Below the pieces are notes generated by a model. It was not told the DNA's origin. It did no database searches and worked only from the letters and a program-made list of their open reading frames with translations. Both the position numbers and the translations under genes were made by a program. A stretch of 64,000 nucleotides of DNA from positions 1 to 64,000 of the forward strand of contig CAKSVD010000010.1 of NCBI GenBank assembly GCA_934503275.1, written 5' to 3'. The DNA comes from an uncultured Faecalibacterium sp. Lineage in GTDB: Bacteria; Bacillota; Clostridia; Oscillospirales; Ruminococcaceae. The stretch's first letter is position 1. Every line of letters starts with the position of its first letter. Positions 25,496 to 33,279 of the stretch are shown here, one piece after another.

Positions 25496-26612
25496 TTGCC
25501 TGTTCCTCCTGAATATGCTTTTGCAGTTCCTGCTCAAACCGGTCTGCGTCCAGCGGCAGGGTGATCTTTTCCCCCAGCCATGCGGACAGGTAAGCCGCAT
25601 CGGTCAGTTCCAGCGCCCGCACGCCCTCCACGCCGGGGGCGGTCAGGGGCGTACCGTGCAAAATGGCATCCGCAAAGTTTGCCAGCATCTCCGGGTAGGG
25701 CTCAGTCTGCGGCGCGAACTGCTCGGTGACGGTAGTCTCGGTAAGCTGCTGGCGCTCGGTGCAATCGGCAGTGCGGCGGTAGGTCTCGGTGTCCGGCGCG
25801 TAGGTGTGCAGGGTGAGAGTATCCTCTTCCAGCAGGGCAGTGCCCTTGGTGCCCACGATCTCCAACCGCTCGGTGTAGCTGCCCTCGCCGGTGGAAAGGA
25901 TAAAGGTAGCCGTGCGCTGCTGCGGGTACTCCATCAGCAAAGTGGCTTCATCATCCACCATAAAATTGTTATACTTACCGTATTGTATCATGGCATAAAT
26001 ACTGGTTGGCATCCCAAACAGCCACTGCCAGATGTCCAGAATGTGCTGACCCTGATTGAGCAGCGCACCGCCGCCCTCCCCTGCCCAACTGGAGCGCCAG
26101 CTGCCGGAGCGATGGTACATCCATGTGCGGAAATAACGGCTGTTTTCCAGCTGCACCCGCTTGATCTCGCCCAACGCCCCATCATCCAGTAATTTTTTTA
26201 GTCGCATATACTTTTTGTAGCGGCGCTGATGGAACATCATGGCGAAAACAAGGCCGCTCTCCTCAGCGGCGCGGTTCATTTTCAGCGCCGGTGCCAGCGC
26301 GTTTGCGCTGGGCTTGTCGCACAGGACGTGCTTGCCGTGGGCAAAAGCCTGCATCACCAGCGCCGGGTGGGTCTTGTGCGGGGTGACCACCAACACGGCG
26401 TCAAACTCCTCCGCGTAGTCGTACAGCTGGTCTGCGCTGGGGCACACCCGCACCGTATCCGGCAGGGTGTCCTTTGCCCACTGCTGCGCCCCGGCGCTGC
26501 GGCAGACCACGGCGGTCAGGCGCAATGCGCCCGCCTTTCCTTCTGCGATCATCTGGGCATACTTGCGCCCCATGACTCCGGTGCCGATAACGGCTGCGCG
26601 TACTTCCTGCAT
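25488..26612 (-). CDS. Gfo/Idh/MocA-family oxidoreductase (first of two)
   Basis: A 374-aa protein with Rossmann motif AAVIGTGVMGRKYA and an intact catalytic motif HVLCDKPSANAL (lysine of the EKP motif kept as DKP). The C-terminal half (about 135-340) is the alpha/beta dimer domain with GGGALLNQGQHILDIWQWLFG, where the family's histidine base lies. It likely oxidises or reduces a sugar, inositol or sugar-phosphate with NAD(P); the substrate cannot be read from sequence. Its neighbours are a CobW-type GTPase upstream (54 bp) and a second, degenerate Gfo/Idh/MocA protein overlapping downstream. Confidence 0.88.
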   Translation of the reverse strand: MQEVRAAVIGTGVMGRKYAQMIAEGKAGALRLTAVVCRSAGAQQWAKDTLPDTVRVCPSADQLYDYAEEFDAVLVVTPHKTHPALVMQAFAHGKHVLCDKPSANALAPALKMNRAAEESGLVFAMMFHQRRYKKYMRLKKLLDDGALGEIKRVQLENSRYFRTWMYHRSGSWRSSWAGEGGGALLNQGQHILDIWQWLFGMPTSIYAMIQYGKYNNFMVDDEATLLMEYPQQRTATFILSTGEGSYTERLEIVGTKGTALLEEDTLTLHTYAPDTETYRRTADCTERQQLTETTVTEQFAPQTEPYPEMLANFADAILHGTPLTAPGVEGVRALELTDAAYLSAWLGEKITLPLDADRFEQELQKHIQEEQANG

Positions 26613-26666
26613 GATGGTCCCTCCTGTTTTTCCACAAGGTGTTTTGTTCTGGGGGAAAACTGCCTT

Positions 26667-27605
26667 TCACCCCTTTAGGTTTGCTTCAATGGCGGTTTTA
26701 TCCAGCCCCTCGCCGATGACGATGACTACCTCCTGCCCCTGCGGGATGGGGGCAAGGGTGCAGCCGGCGGCGGTGGCGTTCAGCTCCAGCCAGCCGCCTG
26801 CCGGGGCGGGCGCAAAGCCCTTGACCCGCAGCACCTGCCCGCACTCGGGCGCTGCGAACAACCTCTGTGCGGCGGCTTGCAGCTGCTGTGGGGTGAGGTG
26901 CAGTTCCAGAAAGCAAAGGGAGGTAAAGGCTGCGTGCTCATCAAAATGCAGCTTTTCGCAGCTGGCCTGCCGGTAGCCGCAGGCGGCAAGGGCAGCAAGG
27001 TCGGCATCGGTCAGAGTGTCCCAGTCCTTGGCAACAATTTCCCCCGGTGCAAAGCGGCGGGAAGATTTTGCGGTTTCCAGTGCCCGCGCCAAGTGGGCAG
27101 CGGCGGCGGCGCACTGGGCGGGTGCTGCCAGCTGGGCGCGGCTCAGCAGCACACAGCCCGCGTTCATGGTCTCGGAAGCCAGCAGATACTCTGCCTGCGG
27201 CGAAAGTGTTTCCGGCAGCAGGGCGTCTACAATGGCAATCACGCTGCCCAGCTGATACCACCGGTCCAGCGGGTCGTCCCGCAGGATATCGAAAAACTCG
27301 TCCACGTCAAAAATGCCGCTGGGCTCCACCACCACCCGGTCAAAGCCGCGCATGGCCATGGCGATGAGTTTGGTGCGCATCCGGCGCTGGTGGGTGTCGC
27401 AGTCGCAGCCGCCGCTGATGGTCTCCACATCGCAGCCGGGGCCCAGCACCTCCTGCACCAGCATGGCGTCCACGTTCACCGCGCCAAAGTCGTTTTCCAG
27501 AATGCACACCTTATGCCCCTGCTGCACCAGATACCGCACATACCGGCGCAGAAAAGTGGTCTTGCCTGCGCCCAAAAAGCCGGTGATGAGATCCACCTGA
27601 ACCAT
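26667..27605 (-). CDS. CobW/COG0523-family P-loop GTPase
   Basis: A 312-aa G3E GTPase. Walker A is GFLGAGKTT (9-17), the metal-site motif is GGCDCD (Cys67, Cys69; one cysteine fewer than the family CxCC), and VVVEPSGIFD is the Walker B/switch region. The C-terminal CobW domain is degenerate and alanine-rich. COG0523 proteins insert or deliver metals to partner enzymes. Its partner may be one of the two dehydrogenases downstream, but that is inference. An AACGGAGG ribosome site lies just after a terminator hairpin, so expression may depend on read-through. Confidence 0.85.
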   Translation of the reverse strand: MVQVDLITGFLGAGKTTFLRRYVRYLVQQGHKVCILENDFGAVNVDAMLVQEVLGPGCDVETISGGCDCDTHQRRMRTKLIAMAMRGFDRVVVEPSGIFDVDEFFDILRDDPLDRWYQLGSVIAIVDALLPETLSPQAEYLLASETMNAGCVLLSRAQLAAPAQCAAAAAHLARALETAKSSRRFAPGEIVAKDWDTLTDADLAALAACGYRQASCEKLHFDEHAAFTSLCFLELHLTPQQLQAAAQRLFAAPECGQVLRVKGFAPAPAGGWLELNATAAGCTLAPIPQGQEVVIVIGEGLDKTAIEANLKG

Positions 27606-27624
27606 ATCTTTTTACCTCCGTTGC

Positions 27625-27658
27625 AAAAACCCTCCCAGCGCCGCAGCGCCCGGGAGGG
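27625..27658 (-). terminator. Intrinsic terminator directly before the CobW GTPase gene
   Basis: CCCTCCC / GGGAGGG with GC-rich inner pairs, followed on the minus strand by TTTTTG. It ends 12 bp before the ribosome site of the GTPase gene, and follows a small broken ORF. Confidence 0.8.
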
Positions 27659-27666
27659 CTTGTATT

Positions 27667-27781
27667 TCAGTCTTTTTTCCGGCGCTGCAATTCCCGGATG
27701 AGCGCAGCCGGACACTGCCAGTGCCGCTACCGAGACCGCTGCCGCCACCAGAAAGCTGCGGCGCGGGATCCTGTTTTTCAT
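27667..27781 (-). pseudogene. Small membrane/lipoprotein-like ORF with a one-base frameshift
   Basis: ATG at 27781 after GAGGGGACAGG opens MKNRIPRRSFL followed by a hydrophobic stretch ending AVSGCA: a twin-arginine-like start and a lipobox-like end. The same frame then runs into the terminator with no stop. A one-base shift near the cysteine gives a natural basic end, IRELQRRKKD and TGA at 27667-27669, right before the terminator. The span is 115 nt, one over a multiple of three. Either a recent frameshift broke a ~38-aa protein or the sequence has an error. Confidence 0.45.
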
Positions 27782-27962
27782 CCTGTCCCCTCTCAGAGCG
27801 CACAGGCTCATTTTACGCCATATTATACTATTTTATATAATACCACCGTTTCCGGCATAGTGTAAACTATTTCTTCAAAAATCTGGTAAAAAAGTGCAGA
27901 TGACGAATTTCGGTCTTATTTTTTGGCAGTTCTGTCAAAAAACACGCCGCAGAGACCAAAAA

Positions 27963-28001
27963 AGCCCCCGCCGACAGAGGGAAAAGGTGTCGGCGGGGGC
28001 T
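27963..28001 (-). terminator. Terminator of the EF-G-like gene
   Basis: AGCCCCCGCCGAC / GTCGGCGGGGGCT perfect 13-bp stem followed on the minus strand by TTTTTT. Confidence 0.92.
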
Positions 28002-28031
28002 CGGGGAAATGTCAAATCAGAGGTTCAGGGC

Positions 28032-30116
28032 TCAGTCATCTGCGGCCTCGTCCAGATTGCCCAGCTTCTTGGCCTGCTCCACAACGGCAGGCACCAGCAT
28101 CTCGGGCAGGGTCTCGTAGCGGGCAAACTCGGTGGTGAACCAGCCGCGGCCCTGCGTAGTCTGGCGGATAAAGGTGGTAAAGCTTGCAAGCTCTGCCAGC
28201 GGTACCTCGGCAATGATGGTCTGCAAGCCGTCCTCGTCCGGCTCCATGCCCAGCACACGGCCGCGGCGCTTGGTCACATCGCCCATGATATCGCCGGTGT
28301 TGTCGCCCGGCACATGAGCCTTCAGGGTGTGGATGGGCTCCAAAATCACGGGGCCGGCCTCCGGCATAGCGGCCTTGTAGGCCAGCTTTGCGGCCATGAT
28401 AAAGGCCATTTCAGAGCTGTCCACCGGGTGGTAGCTGCCGTCCAGCAGGGTGGCCTTCAGGCCGACCACGGGGTAACCGGCCAGCACGCCCTTTTCGGCA
28501 GCCAGACGCACGCCCTTTTCCACAGCAGGGAAGAAGTTCTTGGGCACGCTGCCGCCGAACACCTTCTCCTCAAACACCACCTGCTCGCTGTCGCAGGGCT
28601 CGAAGTTGATGATAACGTCACCGAACTGGCCGTGACCGCCGGTCTGCTTCTTATGGCGTCCCTGCTTCTGGCAGGCCTTGCGGATGGACTCACGGTAGGC
28701 GATGCGGGGTGCCTCCAGACCGATCTCCACGCCAAACTTGTTCTTCAGCTTGGCCTTTACCACGTCCAGATGCTGCTCGCCCAAGCCGCCGATGACCTGC
28801 TGATGGGTCTCGGCATTGTTGATGTAGCACAGGGTGGGATCTTCTTCCATCAGGCGTGCCAGTGCGCTGGAGATCTTGCCCTCGTCGCCCTTCTTGGCCA
28901 CGGTAACGGCCATGAACAGGCTGGGCTTGGGGAACACCGGGGCAGGCAGCTTGACCACGCGGTCTGCATCGCACAGGGTATCGCCGGTCTTTGCGCTCAC
29001 CAGCTTTGCCACAGCGCCGATATCACCGGCACCGATGCCGTCGTTCTCCAGCTGCTTCTTGCCAAAGACAGTCAGAGGCTTGGTGATCTTTTCCACCTCG
29101 CCGGTGCGGGCGTTGGTCAGCGGCTCGCCTGCGGTCACCTTGCCGCTGACAACGCGCAGATAACTCAGCTTGCCCACAAACGGGTCAGCCACGGTCTTAA
29201 AGACGTAGGCGGCAGTGGGCTCGTCCTCGGTGCAGTGCAGCTCCACCGGCTCGCCGTTGGCATCCTCGGCCAGCGTGCTGGCCTCGTGCTCCGGGCTGGG
29301 CAGCAGCTTGTGCATATTGAACAGCAGCATATCCAGTGCCTGCATATTCACGGCGCTGCCGCAGAACACGGGGGTGATCAGGCCGTCCTTAACGCCCTTG
29401 CGCATACCCTCCACGATTTCCTCGGTGGTAAAGGGCTCGCCGCCGAAGAACTTTTCCATCAGTTCATCGTCGGTTTCCGCAATGGCCTCGCCCATAGCCT
29501 CGATCAGGCCCTGGAAGCGGTGGCCGATGTCCGGCAGATCCACCTGGATCTGCTTGCCGCCCTCGTACTTAAAGGCCTTCTGGCTGAACAGGTTGATGTA
29601 CACAGGGGTGCCGTCATCCAGCTTTGCGGGCACGACGCAGGGGCAGACAGTGGAGCCGAAGCGGATCTTCATGTCCTCAAGGATCTTGAAGTAGTTGGCA
29701 TTTTCCAGATCGCACTTGGAGACGAACACCATGGTGGCCTTGCCGTTCTTGCGGGCCAGCTGGAAGGCCTTTTCTGCGCCCACGGTAACGCCGCTGCGGC
29801 CGGAGACGCACACCAGCACGCTCTCGGCGGCGCGGATGCCCTCGTACTCGCCGGCTTCAAAGTCGAACAGACCCGGTGCATCGATCAGGTTGTACTTGAT
29901 GCCCTCGTACTCCACCGGCACAACGGAGGCCGACAGGCTGGCCTTGCGCTTTGCTTCCTCGGGATCAAAGTCCGAAATCGTGGTGCCGTCCTCAACCCGG
30001 CCCATACGCTCGGCAGCGCCCGAAAAATAGACCAGTGCTTCGGTCAGCGTGGTCTTGCCGCAGCCGGCATGGCCGGCAATCAGAATATTGCGGATGTTGT
30101 TGCTTGCGTATTTCAT
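28032..30116 (-). CDS. Elongation factor G-like translational GTPase (EF-G paralogue)
   Basis: A 694-aa protein with the five-domain EF-G layout. The P-loop is GHAGCGKT (15-22), G2 is in EDGTTISDFDPEE, G3 is DAPG (79-82); the G4 motif reads SKCD instead of NKxD. Domain IV carries TGGHGQFGDVIINFEP, the domain IV/V end has FGGSVPKNFFPAVEKGVR. The Ser in G4, divergent switch regions and the absence of rpsL/rpsG/tuf neighbours mark it as an accessory EF-G class, not the main FusA. Possible roles include stress-time translocation or ribosome recycling. I start at 30116; the longer frame adds residues overlapping the promoter. Confidence 0.85.
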   Translation of the reverse strand: MKYASNNIRNILIAGHAGCGKTTLTEALVYFSGAAERMGRVEDGTTISDFDPEEAKRKASLSASVVPVEYEGIKYNLIDAPGLFDFEAGEYEGIRAAESVLVCVSGRSGVTVGAEKAFQLARKNGKATMVFVSKCDLENANYFKILEDMKIRFGSTVCPCVVPAKLDDGTPVYINLFSQKAFKYEGGKQIQVDLPDIGHRFQGLIEAMGEAIAETDDELMEKFFGGEPFTTEEIVEGMRKGVKDGLITPVFCGSAVNMQALDMLLFNMHKLLPSPEHEASTLAEDANGEPVELHCTEDEPTAAYVFKTVADPFVGKLSYLRVVSGKVTAGEPLTNARTGEVEKITKPLTVFGKKQLENDGIGAGDIGAVAKLVSAKTGDTLCDADRVVKLPAPVFPKPSLFMAVTVAKKGDEGKISSALARLMEEDPTLCYINNAETHQQVIGGLGEQHLDVVKAKLKNKFGVEIGLEAPRIAYRESIRKACQKQGRHKKQTGGHGQFGDVIINFEPCDSEQVVFEEKVFGGSVPKNFFPAVEKGVRLAAEKGVLAGYPVVGLKATLLDGSYHPVDSSEMAFIMAAKLAYKAAMPEAGPVILEPIHTLKAHVPGDNTGDIMGDVTKRRGRVLGMEPDEDGLQTIIAEVPLAELASFTTFIRQTTQGRGWFTTEFARYETLPEMLVPAVVEQAKKLGNLDEAADD

Positions 30117-30182
30117 ATCGGTTTTTCCCTCATTTCCGCCGCACGGAGCGTTCTCTCCGTTTTTGTGGCATATTTTACAAAG

Positions 30183-30211
30183 ATAATACCACACTCGAAG
30201 CGATTTTTAAA
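30183..30211 (-). promoter_or_regulatory. Promoter of the EF-G-like gene
   Basis: Minus strand TTTAAA (30206-30211), 17-bp spacer, TATTAT (30183-30188). Confidence 0.65.
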
Positions 30212-30310
30212 TATATCGTTTCAAATTTTAGCAAAAACGCCTGCCAAACTTCCGGGCACCGTTTTGTGCAAGTTGACACCGGGGCGTAAAATGGGCCGAC
30301 AGAAAAAACA

Positions 30311-30350
30311 GAACTCCCGGCAGCGCGTACAGGTGCGAGACCGGGAGTTT
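30311..30350. terminator. Hairpin upstream of the toxin promoter
   Basis: AACTCCCGG / CCGGGAGTT with a ~20-nt loop. On the minus strand it is followed by CTGTTTTTT, so it works best as a minus-strand terminator, insulating the EF-G-like gene from transcripts coming from the toxin locus. Confidence 0.6.
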
Positions 30351-30353
30351 TCG

Positions 30354-30382
30354 TTGCAAATATGCGGGTTTTGTGATATGCT
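30354..30382 (+). promoter_or_regulatory. Promoter of the type I toxin mRNA
   Basis: TTGCAA (30354-30359), 17-bp spacer, TATGCT (30377-30382). It gives a ~150-nt untranslated leader before the 41-aa ORF, as is usual for type I toxins. Confidence 0.7.
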
Positions 30383-30541
30383 TTAGGTGCCGCTTCGGCG
30401 GTAAGGGCGTTGACCCAAAACGCAAGGCGGCTCTGTGTCCTCACTGGTTCTGCAAATTCACCCCAGAGTGAAGCAGGTGTCAGGAGGGCAGCTTTTTGAA
30501 GTGATCTCTCCTGATGCCTTCGGCGGAAGGAGGGATGTTGG

Positions 30542-30667
30542 ATGTCGATCTCCGAGATTCTGATGCTTCTGACGCTTATCGTCACCATCGTACATGTTAC
30601 CTTTGAAATCACATGGAAACTCGAGCAGAGCGAAAAACACCATGACAACGGCAAAAAGAAAAAGTGA
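30542..30667 (+). CDS. Small hydrophobic peptide, putative type I (holin-like) toxin
   Basis: A 41-aa ORF with AGGAGG 8 bp before the ATG. It opens MSISEILMLLTLIVTIVHV, a single membrane helix, then a polar tail rich in Lys, His and Asp ending KKKK. This is the layout of the short holin-like toxins of Firmicutes (TxpA/BsrG kind), which insert in the membrane. A strong promoter on the opposite strand, 120 bp downstream, drives a short RNA that terminates within the last codons of this ORF. Convergent, 3'-overlapping toxin and RNA genes define this type I class. Family membership is by architecture. Confidence 0.75.
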   Translation: MSISEILMLLTLIVTIVHVTFEITWKLEQSEKHHDNGKKKK

Positions 30668-30758
30668 CCGCCAGCGCTTCCCCAAGCCACGGTCACTTGA
30701 TCTTTTGGTCATTTGATCCATGAGGAGCGGAGCCGTTTTGCCGGGCAGCGCTCTTTCT
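30662..30758 (-). ncRNA. Antisense RNA (putative type I antitoxin)
   Basis: Predicted ~97-nt RNA starting near 30758 and ending at a perfect hairpin AAGTGACCG / CGGTCACTT (30662-30698), followed on the minus strand by TTTTTCTTTTTG. The terminator overlaps the toxin stop codon, so the RNA is fully complementary to the toxin mRNA 3' region. A close relative lies at 33183-33279. Confidence 0.75.
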
Positions 30759-30764
30759 ATTCGT

Positions 30765-30793
30765 AGTATAGTCTATTTTTCCGGGTTTGTCAA
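30765..30793 (-). promoter_or_regulatory. Promoter of the antitoxin RNA
   Basis: Minus strand TTGACA (30788-30793), 17-bp spacer, TATACT (30765-30770): stronger than the toxin promoter, as expected for an unstable antitoxin made in excess. Confidence 0.85.
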
Positions 30794-30831
30794 GCCGCAG
30801 ACCCGCCGGAAGAGGCAGGAGGTTTTACGCG

Positions 30832-31311
30832 ATGAAGCGCGAGGATTATATCAACTGGGACGAATATTTTATGGGCATTGCACTGCTTACCGCCATGCGC
30901 TCCAAGGACCCCAACAGTCAGGTGGGCGCGTGCATCGTAAGCCCGGAAAACAAGATCCTTTCCTTGGGCTACAACGGGATGCCCATGGGCTGCAGCGATG
31001 ACGAGATGCCTTGGGAGCGGGAGGGTGCACCTCTGCAGACCAAGTATATGTACGTCTGCCATGCCGAGTTGAACGCCATTCTCAACAGCGCCCACAACAA
31101 CCTGAAGGGCGCCCGGGTGTATGTGACCCTGTTCCCCTGCAACGAGTGCACCAAGGCCATCATCCAGTCCGGCATTGCCGAGGTGGTGTACTACGGCGAC
31201 AAGTACCACGACAGCGATTCCAGCATTGCGGCGCGGTTCATGTTCGAGCACGCCGGTGTCCGGCTGACCCCTTATAAGCCCACCGGACGCCGGGTGGAGT
31301 TTGAGTTGTAA
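30832..31311 (+). CDS. Deoxycytidylate (dCMP) deaminase
   Basis: A 159-aa zinc deaminase (ComEB/dCMP deaminase family). The catalytic motif is CHAELNAI (His77, Glu79) and FPCNEC gives the other zinc ligands (Cys103, Cys106). An extra N-terminal metal-type segment is absent. It converts dCMP to dUMP for dTTP synthesis. I use the ATG at 30832, 9 bp after GGAGG; the frame extends 45 bp upstream into the antitoxin promoter region. It precedes argF by 93 bp but argF has its own promoter. Confidence 0.93.
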   Translation: MKREDYINWDEYFMGIALLTAMRSKDPNSQVGACIVSPENKILSLGYNGMPMGCSDDEMPWEREGAPLQTKYMYVCHAELNAILNSAHNNLKGARVYVTLFPCNECTKAIIQSGIAEVVYYGDKYHDSDSSIAARFMFEHAGVRLTPYKPTGRRVEFEL

Positions 31312-31319
31312 GCTTTCTC

Positions 31320-31348
31320 TTGACCTTCCCGATGCAACGTACTATAAT
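31320..31348 (+). promoter_or_regulatory. Promoter of argF
   Basis: TTGACC (31320-31325), 17-bp spacer, TATAAT (31343-31348). Confidence 0.88.
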
Positions 31349-31358
31349 AGAACCACGG

Positions 31359-31376
31359 CTTGAATAAATATTCAAG
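31359..31376 (+). promoter_or_regulatory. ARG box (ArgR operator) at the argF transcription start
   Basis: CTTGAATAAATATTCAAG, an 8-2-8 palindrome containing TGAATAAATATTCA, the known ArgR/AhrC consensus. It lies 10 bp after the -10, over the start region, fitting repression by arginine-loaded ArgR. Confidence 0.85.
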
Positions 31377-31404
31377 AGTGCTTGCATAGAGAGGGAAATA
31401 TACA

Positions 31405-32400
31405 ATGGAACTGAAAAATCGCAGCTTTTTAAAGCTATTGGACTACACCCCTGCCGAGATCGGGCAGCTGCTGGAGTTGGCCGCAGACCTGAAGGCCAAA
31501 AAGAAGGCCGGTATCCGGCACGACCAGCTGCGGGGCAAAAACATTGCCCTGATCTTTGAAAAGACCTCCACCCGCACCCGCTGCAGCTTTGAGGTCGCCG
31601 CCCACGATCTGGGCATGGAAGTGACCTATCTGGACCCCTCCGGCAGCCAGATCGGCAAAAAGGAGTCCATCGCCGATACCGCCCGGGTGCTGGGACGGAT
31701 GTTTGACGGCATCGAGTATCGGGGCTACGGCCAGCAGATCGTGGAAGATCTGGCGCACTACGCCGGTGTGCCGGTGTGGAACGGCCTGACCAACGAGTTC
31801 CACCCCACCCAGATTCTGGCCGACTTCCTTACCATTCAGGAGCATTTTGGCCATTTGAAGGGCATCCACTTCGTTTACTTCGGCGATGCCCGCTACAACA
31901 TGGGCAACAGCCTGATGGTGGGCTGCGCCAAGATGGGCTTACACTTTACTGCCTGCGCCCCCAAAAAGTACCAGCCCGACCCTGCGCTGGTGGAGCAGTG
32001 TCAGGCCATCGCCGCCCAGACCGGGGCTACCCTCTCCTTTGAGGAGGATCCCGTCAAGGCCGCAAAGGGCGCGGACGTACTGTACACCGATGTGTGGGTG
32101 TCCATGGGCGAGCCGGTCGAGGTATGGGCAGAGCGCATCCATGATCTGGCTCCCTACCAGATCAATCAGGATCTGATGAATATTGCAGGCCCTGATGCAG
32201 TATTTATGCACTGCCTGCCCGCCTACCACGACCACAAGACCACCGTGGGCAAGGAGATGGGTGAACGCTTTGGCCGCGACGCCATGGAGGTGACCGACGA
32301 GGTATTCGAAGGCCCGCAGAGCATCGTGTTCGACGAGGCCGAGAACCGGATGCACACCATCAAGGCGGTCATGGCAGCCACCTTGGGGTACAAGGAATAA
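31405..32400 (+). CDS. argF: Ornithine carbamoyltransferase
   Basis: A 331-aa enzyme of normal length. STRTR (55-59) binds carbamoyl phosphate, HPTQ (133-136) is the second carbamoyl-phosphate motif, DVWVSMGEP is the ornithine SMG loop and HCLPAYHD carries the substrate cysteine. It makes citrulline from ornithine and carbamoyl phosphate. It stands alone, without arc genes or other arg genes, and the ARG box in its promoter supports a biosynthetic rather than catabolic role. Confidence 0.95.
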   Translation: MELKNRSFLKLLDYTPAEIGQLLELAADLKAKKKAGIRHDQLRGKNIALIFEKTSTRTRCSFEVAAHDLGMEVTYLDPSGSQIGKKESIADTARVLGRMFDGIEYRGYGQQIVEDLAHYAGVPVWNGLTNEFHPTQILADFLTIQEHFGHLKGIHFVYFGDARYNMGNSLMVGCAKMGLHFTACAPKKYQPDPALVEQCQAIAAQTGATLSFEEDPVKAAKGADVLYTDVWVSMGEPVEVWAERIHDLAPYQINQDLMNIAGPDAVFMHCLPAYHDHKTTVGKEMGERFGRDAMEVTDEVFEGPQSIVFDEAENRMHTIKAVMAATLGYKE

Positions 32401-32405
32401 AGAGA

Positions 32406-32439
32406 TAAGCCCGGAAGGCTCGCAGACCTTCCGGGCTTA
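32406..32439. terminator. Terminator between argF and bioY
   Basis: TAAGCCCGGAAGG / CCTTCCGGGCTTA, 13-bp perfect stem. The T-run is weak on both strands, but it sits between two convergent genes. Confidence 0.75.
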
Positions 32440-32469
32440 TTCTATCTAATAATATTTTCCGCTCAGCGA

Positions 32470-33039
32470 TCATTCCGAAACTGCATTCTGCAGCTTCAGT
32501 ACACCTGCCTGCGTCAGGCGCTTACGCAGCAGTGCACCCACGATGCAGGACACCACGATCTTGCCCAAGTCCAGCGCAATAAAGGGGTAGACGCAGACGG
32601 TCAGCGCGTAGCCTAACTCGCACTGCATCTGGAACACGAACCATGCCGTGCCCAGCACATAGCAGGCGGCATCGCCCAGCACCAGACCCACCGCAGAGAT
32701 CACCGGGTTGCCCTTGCTCTTTTCAATGAACATCCCGCCAATGAAGGCCAGCAGCAGATAGCCCACCAGATAACCGCCGGTAGGGCCTGCCAGCTTGGCA
32801 AGACCGGCGCCGTAGCCGGAGAACACCGGAATGCCGATGGCGCCCAGTGCCAGATAGATGACCACGCTCAGGGTGCCGAACTTCGGCCCCAGCAGCCATG
32901 CGGTCAGGCAGATGACAAAGTTTGCCAGCGAGATGGGCACGGCTCCGATGGGCACGGTCAGCGGGCCCAGCACGCACAGCACGGCAGCCATCACAGCGGT
33001 AACGGCCATCTGGTAGGTGGTCAGTTTTTTGTCTTTCAT
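32470..33039 (-). CDS. bioY: BioY biotin transporter (ECF S component)
   Basis: A 189-aa protein with about six membrane helices. The BioY signatures are PISLANFVICLTAWLLGPKFG and GYGAGLAKLAGPTGGYLVGYLLLAFIGG. It binds biotin and works alone or with the shared EcfA/EcfT energy module. I start at 33039 (GAGGGG upstream), which begins MKDKKLTTYQM; the longer frame overlaps the promoter. No biotin synthesis genes are near, so the cell probably depends on uptake. A BirA-like half site overlaps its promoter. Confidence 0.92.
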   Translation of the reverse strand: MKDKKLTTYQMAVTAVMAAVLCVLGPLTVPIGAVPISLANFVICLTAWLLGPKFGTLSVVIYLALGAIGIPVFSGYGAGLAKLAGPTGGYLVGYLLLAFIGGMFIEKSKGNPVISAVGLVLGDAACYVLGTAWFVFQMQCELGYALTVCVYPFIALDLGKIVVSCIVGALLRKRLTQAGVLKLQNAVSE

Positions 33040-33087
33040 AGTCAATTTTCCCCTCTGTTTTTTCGTTTTGCAAGGCATCTGTGCCCG

Positions 33088-33117
33088 AGTATACCGCACC
33101 GGTGCACCGCAGGTCAA
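33088..33117 (-). promoter_or_regulatory. Promoter of bioY
   Basis: Minus strand TTGACC (33112-33117), 18-bp spacer, TATACT (33088-33093). The spacer contains a perfect palindrome GCACCGGTGC. Confidence 0.78.
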
Positions 33118-33143
33118 CGGAAAAGTTTGCAAGGGGTTTACAA
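33111..33143. promoter_or_regulatory. Possible BirA operator at the bioY promoter
   Basis: GGTTTACAA (33135-33143) is a perfect BirA half site; the partner 15 bp away (33111-33119, AGGTCAACG) matches TTGTAAACC in only 5 of 9 positions but overlaps the -35 box. A separate 8-bp dyad TACAATCA-N6-TGATTGTA (33139-33160) overlaps the good half. Confidence 0.4.
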
Positions 33144-33182
33144 TCAGAATTTTGATTGTATTACTGTGGAAAGTATGTTAAA

Positions 33183-33279
33183 ATAAAAATGACCGCCCAC
33201 AGTCTCACAAACACTGAGCGGTCATTCTTATTGACTACTTAGCCGAAGGAAACTGACCCTTGCAGCCAGCACCCTTTCT
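33183..33279 (-). ncRNA. Orphan antisense-type RNA, paralogue of the type I antitoxin
   Basis: A promoter TTGACA (33308-33313), 16-bp spacer, TATACT (33286-33291) on the minus strand is followed by CTATTTGCAGTATAG-like and CTTTCTATT segments shared with the antitoxin at 30.7 kb. The RNA would end at AATGACCGC / GCGGTCATT (33188-33226) with a following TTTTATTTT, about 97 nt, the same length and terminator type. No toxin ORF is left on the plus strand. Confidence 0.65.

Noticed and set aside
27894..30386. Plus-strand open frame of about 830 codons
   Set aside because: Antisense shadow of the EF-G-like gene.
30175..30696. Minus-strand 173-codon frame across the toxin locus
   Set aside because: It spans promoters and terminators of both RNAs and has no homology; noise.
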